Shown here: in pieces, positions 9,241-18,023 of the stretch
How the letters are laid out: the number at the start of each line of letters is the position of its first letter
Position numbering within the stretch: position 1 is the stretch's first letter
Assembly (NCBI RefSeq): GCF_900111835.1
Contig: NZ_FOJP01000011.1
Location: forward strand, 201,212 to 265,211
Length of the DNA: 64,000 nt
Direction of reading: 5' to 3'
Source of the DNA: Metapseudomonas otitidis
GTDB taxonomy: Bacteria > Pseudomonadota > Gammaproteobacteria > Pseudomonadales > Pseudomonadaceae
The notes under the pieces: generated by a model
The model's input: only the letters and a program-made list of their open reading frames with translations
Database searches by the model: none
Told to the model about the DNA's origin: nothing
Position numbers and translations under genes: made by a program

Positions 9241-9713
9241 CAGGGGGTGTACTGCTCGGTACTGACCGGTTCCAGCCAGTCCACCGCCTTGCCGTCCTGG
9301 GCGTCCTGCAGGGCGATGTGGCGCATGGCCTGGGTGGCCGTTGCACCGTGCCAGTGCTTGACGCCCGGTGCGATGCGCACCACGTCACCCGGGTTGATGA
9401 CCCGGCGCGGCTTGCCCCATTCCTGCACCCAGCCCTGGCCGGAGGTGACCAGCAGGGTCTGCCCGCGCGGGTGGCTGTGCCACACCGTGCGGGCGCCAGG
9501 GGCGAAGGTGACGTGGGCGCCGCTGGCCGGGCTGTAGTCGGTGGCGGTGAAGAGCATGTCCACCACCGCCTGGCCGGTGAAGTAGTCGGCCGGACCGCTC
9601 TGGCTGGCCTGGGCGCCATTGGCTTGCACCTGGATGCCTTCGGCCTCGCCGGCAAGGGCCGTGCCGGTGCAGAGCTGGGCGAGCAGCAGGGTGGTGCGGA
9701 ACGGGTGCTTCAT
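9240..9713 (-). CDS. Exported cupin-domain protein
   Basis: This 157-residue protein has a signal peptide (about 1-22, ending in TALAG) and one cupin domain. The metal-binding motif is visible as VWHSHPRGQTLLVTSGQGWVQEWG followed by PGDVVRIAPGVKHWHGA. This pattern matches the small cupins annotated as (R)-mandelonitrile lyase-like or carboxymuconolactone-decarboxylase-associated, which act on small molecules; the substrate here is unknown. It lies 31 bases downstream of the molybdenum hydroxylase large-subunit gene on the same strand and may be cotranscribed with it. Confidence 0.8.
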   Translation of the reverse strand: MKHPFRTTLLLAQLCTGTALAGEAEGIQVQANGAQASQSGPADYFTGQAVVDMLFTATDYSPASGAHVTFAPGARTVWHSHPRGQTLLVTSGQGWVQEWGKPRRVINPGDVVRIAPGVKHWHGATATQAMRHIALQDAQDGKAVDWLEPVSTEQYTP

Positions 9714-9744
9714 GGCGGTTCTCCGGTGTGGTTGGGGCCGACAC

Positions 9745-11970
9745 CTACGCGTCGGCAAAGCGCGCCCGGGACAGGGGCAGGCTGCGTAGCCGCTGGCCGG
9801 TGAGGGCGGCCACGGCATTGGCCACGGCCGGTGGCACGCCGGGCAGGCCCGGCTCGCCGACGCCGCCCATGGGCGCACCGCTCTCGACGATGCGCACGTG
9901 TACCCGGGGCATGCGCGCCTGGGGCAGCACGGCATAGGCGCCGAAGTTGCGGGCACGTGGCTGGCCGTTCTCGTACACCACCTCTTCCAGCAGGGCGGAG
10001 GACAGGCCCAGGGCCACGGCCGACTTCACCTGCGCTTCGACGATGGCCGGGTTGACGATGGAGCCGGGGTCGAAGGCCACCCAGACGTCGTGGACCACGA
10101 TCTGCCCCTGCTCGATGGACACCTCGGCGATGGTCGCCACTTCGCTGCCGAAAGGGGAGGCCATGGCCACGCCCCGGGCCCGCCGGCTGCCGTCGGCAGC
10201 GGTGAAGGGGCCGCGCTTCCAGCCACCGGACAGCGCCGCCACCGCTTCCAGCAGGGTCTTGTGCCGGGGTTGCTCGGCCAGCAGGTGCAGGCGCAGCGCA
10301 TAGGGGTCCTGCTGGCCGGCATCGGCCAGTTCATCGAGGAAGGACTCGTAGAAGAAGTCGTTCATCGAGTGGCCCACCGAGCGCCAGAAACCGAGGGTGG
10401 GCGGGTGCTCTACGTACACCTGCGACACGCGCCGGTGGGGGATGGCGTAGACCTTGCCGGCCAGGCCTTCCACGGCGTTGTCGTTGGCCTTGCCCTGGAC
10501 CCGGCCGAACCAGCGTTCCGTGGCGCTTTCACCCATGGTCTCGGCCACCAGCGCGTGGGGCAGCCCCTGGGCATCGAGGGTGGCCCGCAGGCGTGTCACG
10601 CCCATGGGGCGGAAGGCGTCGCGGAGGAACTCCTCCTCGCGGGTCCAGATCAGCTTGATCGGCGCCTTCACCGCCTTGGCCAGCAGGATGGCCTGGGTGA
10701 ACGGGTTGGCGGTGCCGTAGAGGAAGTGCCGGCCGAAGAAGCCGCCCAGGGGCGGGGAGTGCAGGATGACCTTCTCCGGCGGCAGGCCGGCCACCTTGGC
10801 GGCAGCCTGCTGGAACATCTCCGGGGCCTGGTTGGGCAGCCACAGCTCCAGGGTGCCGTCGGCGTTGTAGCGGGCGAGGGTGGACGGCGGCTCCAGCTGG
10901 CCATGGGCGAGGTAGGGCGCGTCGTAGGTGGCTTCGATGACCGTGGCCTGCGGCCCGAACTGGGCGTCGGGCTGGCCGCTCTGCTCGGCCACCACACCCG
11001 GCCCCGGCGTGGCTGCCAGGCGCTCGCGAAAGGCCGCCGAGGAGAAGTCCGCCGGCATGGCGTGGGCGGTGCCTGCCGGTGCCTCGCGCCAACTCACCCT
11101 GAGGCTTTCCACCGCACGGCGGGCCTGCCACCAGCGCTGGGCCACCACGGCCACGGCGCCAGGCAGGCGGTGGACGGAGTGCACGCCGGGCATGGCCTTG
11201 ACCTCGGCCTCGTTGGCCAGGGCTTCCGGCTCCATGCCCATGCGCGGGGCGTGCTGAACGGCGGCCAGCAGCATGCCGTCGAGCGTGAGGTCGATGGTGT
11301 AGGCCACCTTGCCGGTGGCCTTGTCGCGGGCGTCGAGGCGCTTGACTGGCTTGCCGATCCAGCGGAAGTCCTTCCTGTCGCGCAGTTTCACCTCGGCGGG
11401 AGGCGTCAGGGCGGCGGCCAGGGTGGCCAGTTCGCCATAGCCCAGGGTGCGGCCGGAGGCGGGGTGGACGACCTCGCCAGGGCGCGTGTCGAGGCTGGCC
11501 AGCGGTACGTCGAGCTTGGCGGCCGCCACCTGCAGCAGCATCTGCCGCGCACTGGCGCCCAGGCGGCGCATCACCTCGATGCTGGAGCGCACCGAGAAGC
11601 TGCCGCCGGTGAAGCGGGCACCGTTGACCAGCAGGTAGTCCGGCCCGGGTGGCGCGCACTCGACGCTGAAGCGTTCCGGAGCGATGTCCAGCTCCTCGCC
11701 GACGATCTGTGCCAAAGCGGTGTAGATGCCCTGGCCGCCCTCGACGAAGGGGCTGCGCAGCAGGGCACTGCCGTCGGCACGGATCTCCAGGAAGGCCGGC
11801 AGGCGCGTGCCGGGTTTCACCGTGGCGACTTCGGCCGCGCGCAGCACCGGGGCCGGCAGCAGCGCGCCGAGCACCAGGGCACCGAGGCTGGCGCCGACGA
11901 ACCGGCGGCGTGAGAGGTTGAGCGGCGTGCCATCGATGGGCAGCGTGCCGAGGAACTGCGATAGGTTCAT
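9745..11970 (-). CDS. Molybdopterin hydroxylase large subunit (isoquinoline 1-oxidoreductase beta-like)
   Basis: This 741-residue protein starts with a twin-arginine signal (SRRRFVGAS at residues 20-28 followed by a hydrophobic stretch), so the enzyme is exported folded with its cofactor. The body has the xanthine-dehydrogenase large-subunit fold of the IorB/aldehyde oxidase group, with GGFFGRHFLYG and the C-terminal GGVGEPGLPGVPPAVANA motif containing the active-site glutamate region. It pairs with the iron-sulfur subunit encoded 11 bases upstream. Such two-subunit enzymes hydroxylate N-heterocycles or oxidise aldehydes and pass electrons to a membrane cytochrome; no cytochrome subunit gene is adjacent. 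The substrate cannot be told from sequence. Confidence 0.88.
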   Translation of the reverse strand: MNLSQFLGTLPIDGTPLNLSRRRFVGASLGALVLGALLPAPVLRAAEVATVKPGTRLPAFLEIRADGSALLRSPFVEGGQGIYTALAQIVGEELDIAPERFSVECAPPGPDYLLVNGARFTGGSFSVRSSIEVMRRLGASARQMLLQVAAAKLDVPLASLDTRPGEVVHPASGRTLGYGELATLAAALTPPAEVKLRDRKDFRWIGKPVKRLDARDKATGKVAYTIDLTLDGMLLAAVQHAPRMGMEPEALANEAEVKAMPGVHSVHRLPGAVAVVAQRWWQARRAVESLRVSWREAPAGTAHAMPADFSSAAFRERLAATPGPGVVAEQSGQPDAQFGPQATVIEATYDAPYLAHGQLEPPSTLARYNADGTLELWLPNQAPEMFQQAAAKVAGLPPEKVILHSPPLGGFFGRHFLYGTANPFTQAILLAKAVKAPIKLIWTREEEFLRDAFRPMGVTRLRATLDAQGLPHALVAETMGESATERWFGRVQGKANDNAVEGLAGKVYAIPHRRVSQVYVEHPPTLGFWRSVGHSMNDFFYESFLDELADAGQQDPYALRLHLLAEQPRHKTLLEAVAALSGGWKRGPFTAADGSRRARGVAMASPFGSEVATIAEVSIEQGQIVVHDVWVAFDPGSIVNPAIVEAQVKSAVALGLSSALLEEVVYENGQPRARNFGAYAVLPQARMPRVHVRIVESGAPMGGVGEPGLPGVPPAVANAVAALTGQRLRSLPLSRARFADA

Positions 11971-11981
11971 GGCGGTATTCC

Positions 11982-12428
11982 TCAGGCCTTGGCCAGTTGC
12001 TGCACCGCATCGGCGATGGCGTTGTAGGTGCCGCAGCGGCACAGGTTGACCATGGCGTTGGTGATCTCCTGCTGGCTGGGCCTGGCGTTGCGCTTGAGCA
12101 GGGCGGTGGCGGTGAGCACCTGGCCGGATTGGCAATAGCCGCACTGGGGCACCTGGTGCTCGACCCAGGCCTCCACCACGTGCTGGCCCACCGGGTCCTG
12201 CTCGATGGCTTCGATGGTGGTGATGGCCATGTTGGCCACGGCGCTCACCGGCATCACGCAGGCGCGCAGCGGCTGGCCGTCGGCGAGCACGGTACAGGCG
12301 CCACACTGGGCCGCGCCGCAGCCGTACTTGGTGCCGGTCAGGCCGAGTTCCTCGCGGATCACCCACAGCAGCGGGGTATCGGGGCTGGCGTCCACCTGGC
12401 GGCGGGTCCCGTTGATCATCAGTTCCAT
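11982..12428 (-). CDS. [2Fe-2S] subunit of molybdopterin hydroxylase (IorA-like)
   Basis: This 148-residue protein has the two-cluster layout of the family: a plant-ferredoxin-type cluster (C37, C42 and C45 in YGCGAAQCGACTV) and a C-terminal helical cluster (CGYCQSGQ and CRCGTYNAI). It passes electrons from the molybdenum centre of the partner subunit. The gene is immediately upstream of the large-subunit gene, and the pair is divergent from the XdhC-family gene at 12650. The small subunit has no signal peptide and would be exported by hitchhiking with the twin-arginine large subunit. Confidence 0.9.
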   Translation of the reverse strand: MELMINGTRRQVDASPDTPLLWVIREELGLTGTKYGCGAAQCGACTVLADGQPLRACVMPVSAVANMAITTIEAIEQDPVGQHVVEAWVEHQVPQCGYCQSGQVLTATALLKRNARPSQQEITNAMVNLCRCGTYNAIADAVQQLAKA

Positions 12429-12649
12429 CGTCGTGTCCTCGGTGGGGCGTTCTGCACGCGGGAGTGGGGCCAGGTATTAGCCCAGAGACGTGGCGCCGGG
12501 GAAACGCCGCCCCGCCGAATGCCCCTATGCACGGCATCGAACAATCCATTCATCGATGCCGTTCATGGCCACATTCGAGGCGGCGATATGGGCCGTATGG
12601 CCCGTCGCTGCTAGGGTCGCGAACTTTCCCGTCGTGTCAGGACACCGCC

Positions 12650-13630
12650 ATGCAACAGCTGGACATGCTGGTCATCGAACGCGCCCTGGCCTGGTCCCGC
12701 GAGGGCCGGGTCATCTGGCTCAACACGGTGCTGGCCACCTTCGGTTCCGCCCCTCGCGAGCCTGGCTCGCTGCTGGTGGCGCGTGAGGATGGCCAGCATG
12801 TCGGCTCGCTCTCCGGCGGCTGCGTGGAGGAGGACTTCCTCGAACGGCTGGTGGCCGGTGACTTCAACCAGGCGGTGACGCGCATTCGCTACGGTGACCC
12901 CGATGGGCCGCAGGGCGCGCGCATCCGCCTGCCCTGTGGCGGCATTCTCGCGGTGTTGGTGGAGCGCCTGCTGCCGGTGCCGGACACCTGGGCGCACCTG
13001 GAGGCGCTGCAGGTGGCGCTGGCCGGGCAGCGTGCCTGCCGTCGCCACGTGGACCTGGAGCACGGCGGCCTGCGCCTGGAGCCGGACGATGGCCTGGGTA
13101 CCCGGCTGGAGACCGCTGCCGACGAGCGCAGTGTCGCCATTCGCGTCGGTCCGGTGGCGCGCCTGGTGATCGCCGGGATTTCCCCGGTCTCGGTGTTCTG
13201 CGCCCAGTTCGCCCAGGCCATGGGCTTCGAGGTGATCGTCTGCGATCCACGCGAGGAGGCGCTGGCGGGCTTCGCTGTGCCCGGCGTGGAGGTACGGCCG
13301 GTGCTGCCTTCGCTGTTCATCGCCGCCGATGGCTGCCATCGCGCCACCGCCGTGGTGGCCCTGACCCACGACCCGCGCATCGACGACCTGGCGATGATCG
13401 AGGCAGTGCGCACGCCGGCCTTCTACATCGGGGTGATGGGCTCCCAGCGCACCTCCCGCGCGCGGGCCGAGCGCCTGCGCCGCTCCGGCGGCCTGGACGA
13501 GGCCCAGGTCGCCCGGTTGCACATGCCCATCGGCCTGGCGCTGGGCAGCCGCACGCCCGCCGAGATCGCCCTGGCGGTGATGGCGGATGTGCTGCGGGTG
13601 TACCGGGGGCGGCCGCGGGACGCGCTGTGA
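12650..13630 (+). CDS. XdhC-family molybdenum cofactor insertion protein
   Basis: This 326-residue protein has the N-terminal XdhC/CoxI domain (GSAPREPGSLLVAREDGQHVGSLSGGCVEEDF split over residues 32-63) and a C-terminal Rossmann-like domain (VIAGISPVSVFCAQFAQAMGFEVIVCDPR). XdhC proteins bind, sulfurate or protect the molybdenum cofactor and insert it into xanthine-dehydrogenase-type enzymes. The gene is divergent from the IorA/IorB-like genes with a 221-base gap, so it is most likely their dedicated maturase. The ATG at 12650 is taken as start because the family motif begins soon after; upstream in-frame codons give no conserved sequence. Confidence 0.85.
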   Translation: MQQLDMLVIERALAWSREGRVIWLNTVLATFGSAPREPGSLLVAREDGQHVGSLSGGCVEEDFLERLVAGDFNQAVTRIRYGDPDGPQGARIRLPCGGILAVLVERLLPVPDTWAHLEALQVALAGQRACRRHVDLEHGGLRLEPDDGLGTRLETAADERSVAIRVGPVARLVIAGISPVSVFCAQFAQAMGFEVIVCDPREEALAGFAVPGVEVRPVLPSLFIAADGCHRATAVVALTHDPRIDDLAMIEAVRTPAFYIGVMGSQRTSRARAERLRRSGGLDEAQVARLHMPIGLALGSRTPAEIALAVMADVLRVYRGRPRDAL

Positions 13631-13637
13631 CGCGCCC

Positions 13638-14546
13638 TCAGCGGGCGTCCACCTTCAGTGCGGCGATCAGCGCCGACATGGCGCCGGAGGGCTGGCGGCG
13701 GCTGGGGTAGTAGAGGTGGTAGCCGGCCCAGTAGGGGCACCAGTCCTGCATCACCGAGCGCAGGTGGCCGCTGCGGATGTAGGGCAGGGCGATGTCTTCC
13801 GGCACATAGGCGATGCCGAGGCCGGCGATGGCCGCGTCGAGGCAGTCGTAGATGCTGTTGAAGATCAGCTGGCCGGGCACCCGTACGTTGCAGGCCTGGT
13901 CGCCCTGGCCGAACTCCCAGGCCCACAGCCCGCCATAGGTGGGCAGCCGCAGGTTGATGCAGCTGTGCGCCTGCAGGTCGTCCGGGTGGTGCGGCAGGGC
14001 GCGCCCTTCGAGGTAGCGCTGGGTGGCCACCACGGCGAAGCGCAGGTCGGGGCCGATGCGTACGGCGATCATGTCTTGGGCCAGGCTGTCCCCCAGGCGT
14101 ACGCCGGCGTCGAACTGCTCGGCGGCCAGGTCGACAAGCTGGTTGTTGGAGTGCAGCTCGACATGGATGCCCGGGTGTTGCGGCAGGAAGCGCTTCAGCC
14201 GGGGAAACAGCACGGTCCGCAGGGCATGGTCGGAGGCGGTGATGCGGATGCTGCCGGTGGGGCTGTCGCGCAGGTCCGCCAGGTCGGCCATGCCGGCGTC
14301 GATCTCGGCCAGGCGTGGGGCCACGGTGCGCAGCAGGCGCTCGCCTGCCTCGGTGGGCGCGACGGTGCGCGAGTTGCGTGCCAGCAGGCGGGTGCCGAGG
14401 CGCTGCTCCAGGCCCTTCACCGCGTGGCTGACGGCCGATTGGGAGATCCCGAGGTGGGCGGCGGCACGGGTGAAGCTGCCCTCGCGGGCTACGGCCACGA
14501 GGGCCACCAGGCCGCTGAAGGCATCGCGGAGAAGGTCGTCGCTCAT
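13638..14546 (-). CDS. LysR-family regulator, downstream of MFS exporter
   Basis: This 302-residue LysR protein has an N-terminal helix-turn-helix (GSFTRAAAHLGISQSAVSHAVK) and an effector domain containing INLRLPTYGGLWAWEF, a stretch also seen in the LysR protein at 15967-16860. The start is the ATG at 14546 (MSDDLLRD); an upstream in-frame ATG would overlap the preceding gene. It lies 25 bases after the MFS gene on the same strand, so the two are probably cotranscribed. The target may be the MFS exporter itself. Confidence 0.85.
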   Translation of the reverse strand: MSDDLLRDAFSGLVALVAVAREGSFTRAAAHLGISQSAVSHAVKGLEQRLGTRLLARNSRTVAPTEAGERLLRTVAPRLAEIDAGMADLADLRDSPTGSIRITASDHALRTVLFPRLKRFLPQHPGIHVELHSNNQLVDLAAEQFDAGVRLGDSLAQDMIAVRIGPDLRFAVVATQRYLEGRALPHHPDDLQAHSCINLRLPTYGGLWAWEFGQGDQACNVRVPGQLIFNSIYDCLDAAIAGLGIAYVPEDIALPYIRSGHLRSVMQDWCPYWAGYHLYYPSRRQPSGAMSALIAALKVDAR

Positions 14547-14571
14547 GCGGGGGCTCCTGGGCGGGTGGGGA

Positions 14572-15795
14572 TCAACGTGCATCACCGATGGCGGGGCCGT
14601 GCCCGGCCTGCTGGCGACCCGGTTTGCGGATGCGCCAGCCGGAGCCGATCAGCACGCCGGAGAGTAGCAGCATCACGGCGCCTCCCAGCAGGGGCGCGCT
14701 GCTGCCGAAGCGGTCGAGCAACTGCCCGCCGAGGGCGTCGCCGAGCATGATGGCCAGCTGGATGGCGGCCACCATCAGGCCGCCGCCGCTCTCCGGTTCG
14801 TCGTCGATCTCGCGGGCCAGCCAGGTGGACCAGCACACCGGGATGGCGGCATTGATCGCGCCCCAGCCGACCATGAGCGCAGCCACGGCCCCCAGCGAGT
14901 GGCCCAGCTCGACCAGGCCCAGTGTGACGACGGCCAGGGCCAGGGGCAGGTAGCGCAGCAGTGGGTAGAGGCGCTCGCGCTGAAGCATGTGGCTGGCGAA
15001 GTGGGTACCGGCGAACCCGGCCAGGCCCAGGCCCAGCAGCAGGCCCGAGAGCTGCCGGGCATCGATGCCGGTGGCGTGCTCCAGGAACGGGCGGAAGTAG
15101 GTGAAGGCCCCGAATGCGCCGGCGAAGGTGAGCATGGTGGCGAGCATGCCCAGTTGCACATGGCGCCGGCGCAGCAGGCCGAACAGACGACCCACCGGTA
15201 TGCTCGCCAGGGGCGGCATCGACGGCAGGCTGTGCAACTGCCAGAGGAGGGTGGCCAGCACCAGGGGCACCAGGCCGCCGAACACCACGCGCCAGCCGAA
15301 CAGGCCGCCCAGGTAGGCCCCGATGGGGGCGGCGAAGGCCGTGGCCACGGCATTGCCCATGAAGATCCAGCCCAGTGCGCGGGGCACCTCGCTTGCCGGC
15401 ACCAGGCGGATCACGGTTGCCGTGGAGAGCGACCAGAAACCACCGATGGCCAGGCCCAGCAGGGCGCGGGCGGTCATCAGCAGGGTGAAGCTGGGGGCCA
15501 GGGCGATCAGCACCAGCGACAGCAGCATCAGCACGGTCATGGCCATCAGCACCCGGCGGCGGTCGTAGCGCCCGGCAAGGGGGGCGATCAGCAGGCTGGC
15601 CAGCACGGCGAACAGGCCGGAGATGGAAATGGCCTGGCCGGCCTGGCCCTGGGTGGCGTGCAGGTCCTGGGCGATGGGGGTGAGCAGGCTCACCGGCATG
15701 AACTCCGAGGCGATCAGCAGGGCAACGCAGAGGGCCAGGGAGCCGACGGCACTGCCGAGGGCGGTGTTGCCTGGGGTGGACGGGATGGGGCGCAT
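14572..15795 (-). CDS. MFS transporter, DHA1-type efflux pump
   Basis: This 407-residue protein has twelve predicted membrane segments and the MFS motif GRYDRRRVLMAM after the second segment. It resembles AraJ/sugar-efflux or drug:H+ antiporter-1 members, which expel small molecules in exchange for protons. The central cytoplasmic loop (about residues 185-200) is short. It precedes a LysR gene with a 25-base gap. The substrate is not predictable. Confidence 0.85.
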   Translation of the reverse strand: MRPIPSTPGNTALGSAVGSLALCVALLIASEFMPVSLLTPIAQDLHATQGQAGQAISISGLFAVLASLLIAPLAGRYDRRRVLMAMTVLMLLSLVLIALAPSFTLLMTARALLGLAIGGFWSLSTATVIRLVPASEVPRALGWIFMGNAVATAFAAPIGAYLGGLFGWRVVFGGLVPLVLATLLWQLHSLPSMPPLASIPVGRLFGLLRRRHVQLGMLATMLTFAGAFGAFTYFRPFLEHATGIDARQLSGLLLGLGLAGFAGTHFASHMLQRERLYPLLRYLPLALAVVTLGLVELGHSLGAVAALMVGWGAINAAIPVCWSTWLAREIDDEPESGGGLMVAAIQLAIMLGDALGGQLLDRFGSSAPLLGGAVMLLLSGVLIGSGWRIRKPGRQQAGHGPAIGDAR

Positions 15796-15966
15796 GGGAT
15801 TCTCGCGGAAAGGATGGGCCCTGGCGCTGCCTGGGCAGCACCGCGAGCGGTAGGTAGGGAAAGGCCGGAGTGGCGTTCGTTCAGGTGGGGGCCATCATAG
15901 GCAGCCGGGCACCGGCGAAGAACCGCAGGGGTTGCACGCGGCCATGAGCCGGATTGGACAATCGCG

Positions 15967-16860
15967 TCAGTCCGGGTGGCGCAGGGCCTCGATCACCACC
16001 TGCATGGCCCGGGACAGCTCGCGCTGGTTCGAGTAGTACAGGTGGTAGCCGGGGAAGGTGCTCCACCAGTCCTGCAGCACCGGCACCAGGTGCCCGGCAT
16101 CCAGGTGCGCCTGCACCCGGTCCAGCGGCACGTAGGCCAGGCCGAAGCCGGCGACGGCGGCGCTGACGATGGCACGCACTTCGTTGAACACCAGTTGCCC
16201 GTCGACCCGAACGTTCAGGGCCTGGCCGTCGCGGCACAGCTCCCAGGCCCAGAGGTTGCCGCGGGTGGGCAGGCGCAGGTTGATGCAGCGGTGCTCGGCC
16301 AGTGCCTGGGGCGTGGCGGGCGCCGGGTGCCGTGCGAGGTAGGCGGGCGCGGCCACCAGGGCGAAGGTCAGGTCCGGGCCGATGCGCACGGCGGTGATGT
16401 CCCGGGCCAGGCTGTCTCCCAGGCGCACGCCGAAGTCGAAGCGCTCCTGGACGATGTCCACCAGGGTGTTGTCGGCGTGCAACTCCAGGTTCAGTTGCGG
16501 ATAGCGGGGCAGCAGGGGCTCCAGCCGTGGCCAGAGCAGCGTCTCGATGGCGTGCTCGGTGGCGGTGATGCGCAGGGTGCCGGTCGGCAGCTCGCTGAGG
16601 TCGGTGACCCACCTCAGTTCGGCTTCGATGGCCTGCAGGCGCGGCGCGACCACGGCGATCAACTGCTCACCGGCCTCGGTCACCGAGACGCTGCGGGTGG
16701 TGCGGGTCAGCAGGCGCACGCCGACCCGCGCCTCCAGGCTGCGGATGGTGTGGCTGAGCATGGATTGCGACATGCCCAGGCGCGCGGCGGCACGGGTGAA
16801 GCTGCGCTCCTCGGCCACGGCCAGCAGGGCGAGCAGGTCGCTGTAGGGTTCGCGGGGCAT
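15967..16860 (-). CDS. LysR-family regulator, downstream of alcohol dehydrogenase
   Basis: This 297-residue LysR protein has a helix-turn-helix (SFTRAAARLGMSQSMLSHTI) at residues 19-40 and an effector domain close in pattern to that of the LysR at 13638-14546 (both have NLRLPT-G-LWAWE and PGYHLYYS/AGYHLYYP near the C-terminus). The two are probably paralogues from the same subfamily. It follows the alcohol dehydrogenase gene by 89 bases on the same strand. The hydrolase, the dehydrogenase and this regulator may form one transcription unit. Confidence 0.85.
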   Translation of the reverse strand: MPREPYSDLLALLAVAEERSFTRAAARLGMSQSMLSHTIRSLEARVGVRLLTRTTRSVSVTEAGEQLIAVVAPRLQAIEAELRWVTDLSELPTGTLRITATEHAIETLLWPRLEPLLPRYPQLNLELHADNTLVDIVQERFDFGVRLGDSLARDITAVRIGPDLTFALVAAPAYLARHPAPATPQALAEHRCINLRLPTRGNLWAWELCRDGQALNVRVDGQLVFNEVRAIVSAAVAGFGLAYVPLDRVQAHLDAGHLVPVLQDWWSTFPGYHLYYSNQRELSRAMQVVIEALRHPD

Positions 16861-16949
16861 GGCGGTCCGGGCGGGGGAGGGTGTGCGGGAATTCTTGCGG
16901 GGCCGAGGTCCCAGCGCAAGGGGCGCCCGGGGTGGGCGCCCGTCGGCGG

Positions 16950-17999
16950 TCAGGCGGAAAGGGTGGCCGAGTCGATGACGAAGCGGTACTTCACCTCGCC
17001 CTTGAGCATGCGCTCGAAGGCGTCGTTGATCTGCTCGGCGCGGATCAGTTCGATGTCGGCGACGATGCCGTGCTCGGCGCAGAAATCGAGCATCTCCTGG
17101 GTTTCGGGAATGCCACCGATCATCGAGCCGGCGATGCTGCGGCGCTTGAAGATGAGCTTGAACACCTCCGGCGGGGTATGCGGACTGGCCGGTGCGCCTA
17201 CCAGGGTGAGGGTTCCATCGCGCTTGAGCAGGGCCAGGAAGGGGTTGAGGTCGTGGGGCGCCGCCACGGTGTTGACGATCAGGTCGAAGCTGCCGGCGTT
17301 GCCGGCCATCTCCTCGGCATTGCGCGACACCACCACCTCGTCGGCGCCCAGGGCAAGGGCGGCCTCGCGCTTGCCCTCGGAGGTGGTGAAGGCCACCACC
17401 TGCGCGCCCAGGGCATGGGCCAGCTTGATGCCCATGTGGCCCAGGCCGCCGATGCCGACGATGCCCACCTTCTTGCCCGGACCCGCCTGCCAATGGCGCA
17501 GCGGCGACCAGGTGGTGATGCCGGCGCACAGCAGCGGTGCCACGGCGGCCAGTTGCTCCTCGGGGTGGCGGATGCGCAGCACATAGCGTTCGTGCACGAC
17601 GATGCGCTCGGAGTAGCCACCCAGGGTCCAGCCCGGCGCGTCCGGGGTGGGGAAATTGTAGGTGCCGACCATGCCGTCGCAGTAGTTCTCCAGGCCAGCG
17701 TCGCAGTCGGCGCAGTGCTGGCAGCTGTCGACGATGCAGCCCACACCCACCAGGTCGCCCGGTTCGAGCGTCGAGACATGGGCGCCTACGGCGCTGACGC
17801 GGCCGACGATTTCGTGGCCCGGCACGCAGGGGAACCGGGTGCCGGCCCACTCGGCGCGGACCTGGTGCAGGTCGGAGTGGCAGACGCCACAGAAGGCGAT
17901 GTCGATCTGCACGTCATGGGCGCCGGGCGCGCGGCGCTGGATGGTCATGGGTTCGAGCGGCTTGTCGCCGGCATGGGCGCCGTAGGCGTGAACGGTCAT
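16950..17999 (-). CDS. Zinc-dependent NAD(P) alcohol dehydrogenase (YahK/cinnamyl-type)
   Basis: This 349-residue medium-chain dehydrogenase has the catalytic zinc ligands CGVCHSD (about residue 37) and GHE (about 61), the structural zinc cysteines in DSCQHCADCDAGLENYC, and the nucleotide loop GIGGLGHMGIKLA (about 178). The pattern fits the YahK/cinnamyl alcohol dehydrogenase group, which reduces a wide range of aldehydes with NADPH in the cytoplasm. It is 24 bases downstream of the exported alpha/beta hydrolase gene and 89 bases upstream of a LysR gene on the same strand, suggesting an aldehyde-response operon, which is inferred. Confidence 0.9.
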   Translation of the reverse strand: MTVHAYGAHAGDKPLEPMTIQRRAPGAHDVQIDIAFCGVCHSDLHQVRAEWAGTRFPCVPGHEIVGRVSAVGAHVSTLEPGDLVGVGCIVDSCQHCADCDAGLENYCDGMVGTYNFPTPDAPGWTLGGYSERIVVHERYVLRIRHPEEQLAAVAPLLCAGITTWSPLRHWQAGPGKKVGIVGIGGLGHMGIKLAHALGAQVVAFTTSEGKREAALALGADEVVVSRNAEEMAGNAGSFDLIVNTVAAPHDLNPFLALLKRDGTLTLVGAPASPHTPPEVFKLIFKRRSIAGSMIGGIPETQEMLDFCAEHGIVADIELIRAEQINDAFERMLKGEVKYRFVIDSATLSA

Positions 18000-18023
18000 G
18001 GTGGGCTCCTTCAGCTGGTGGGC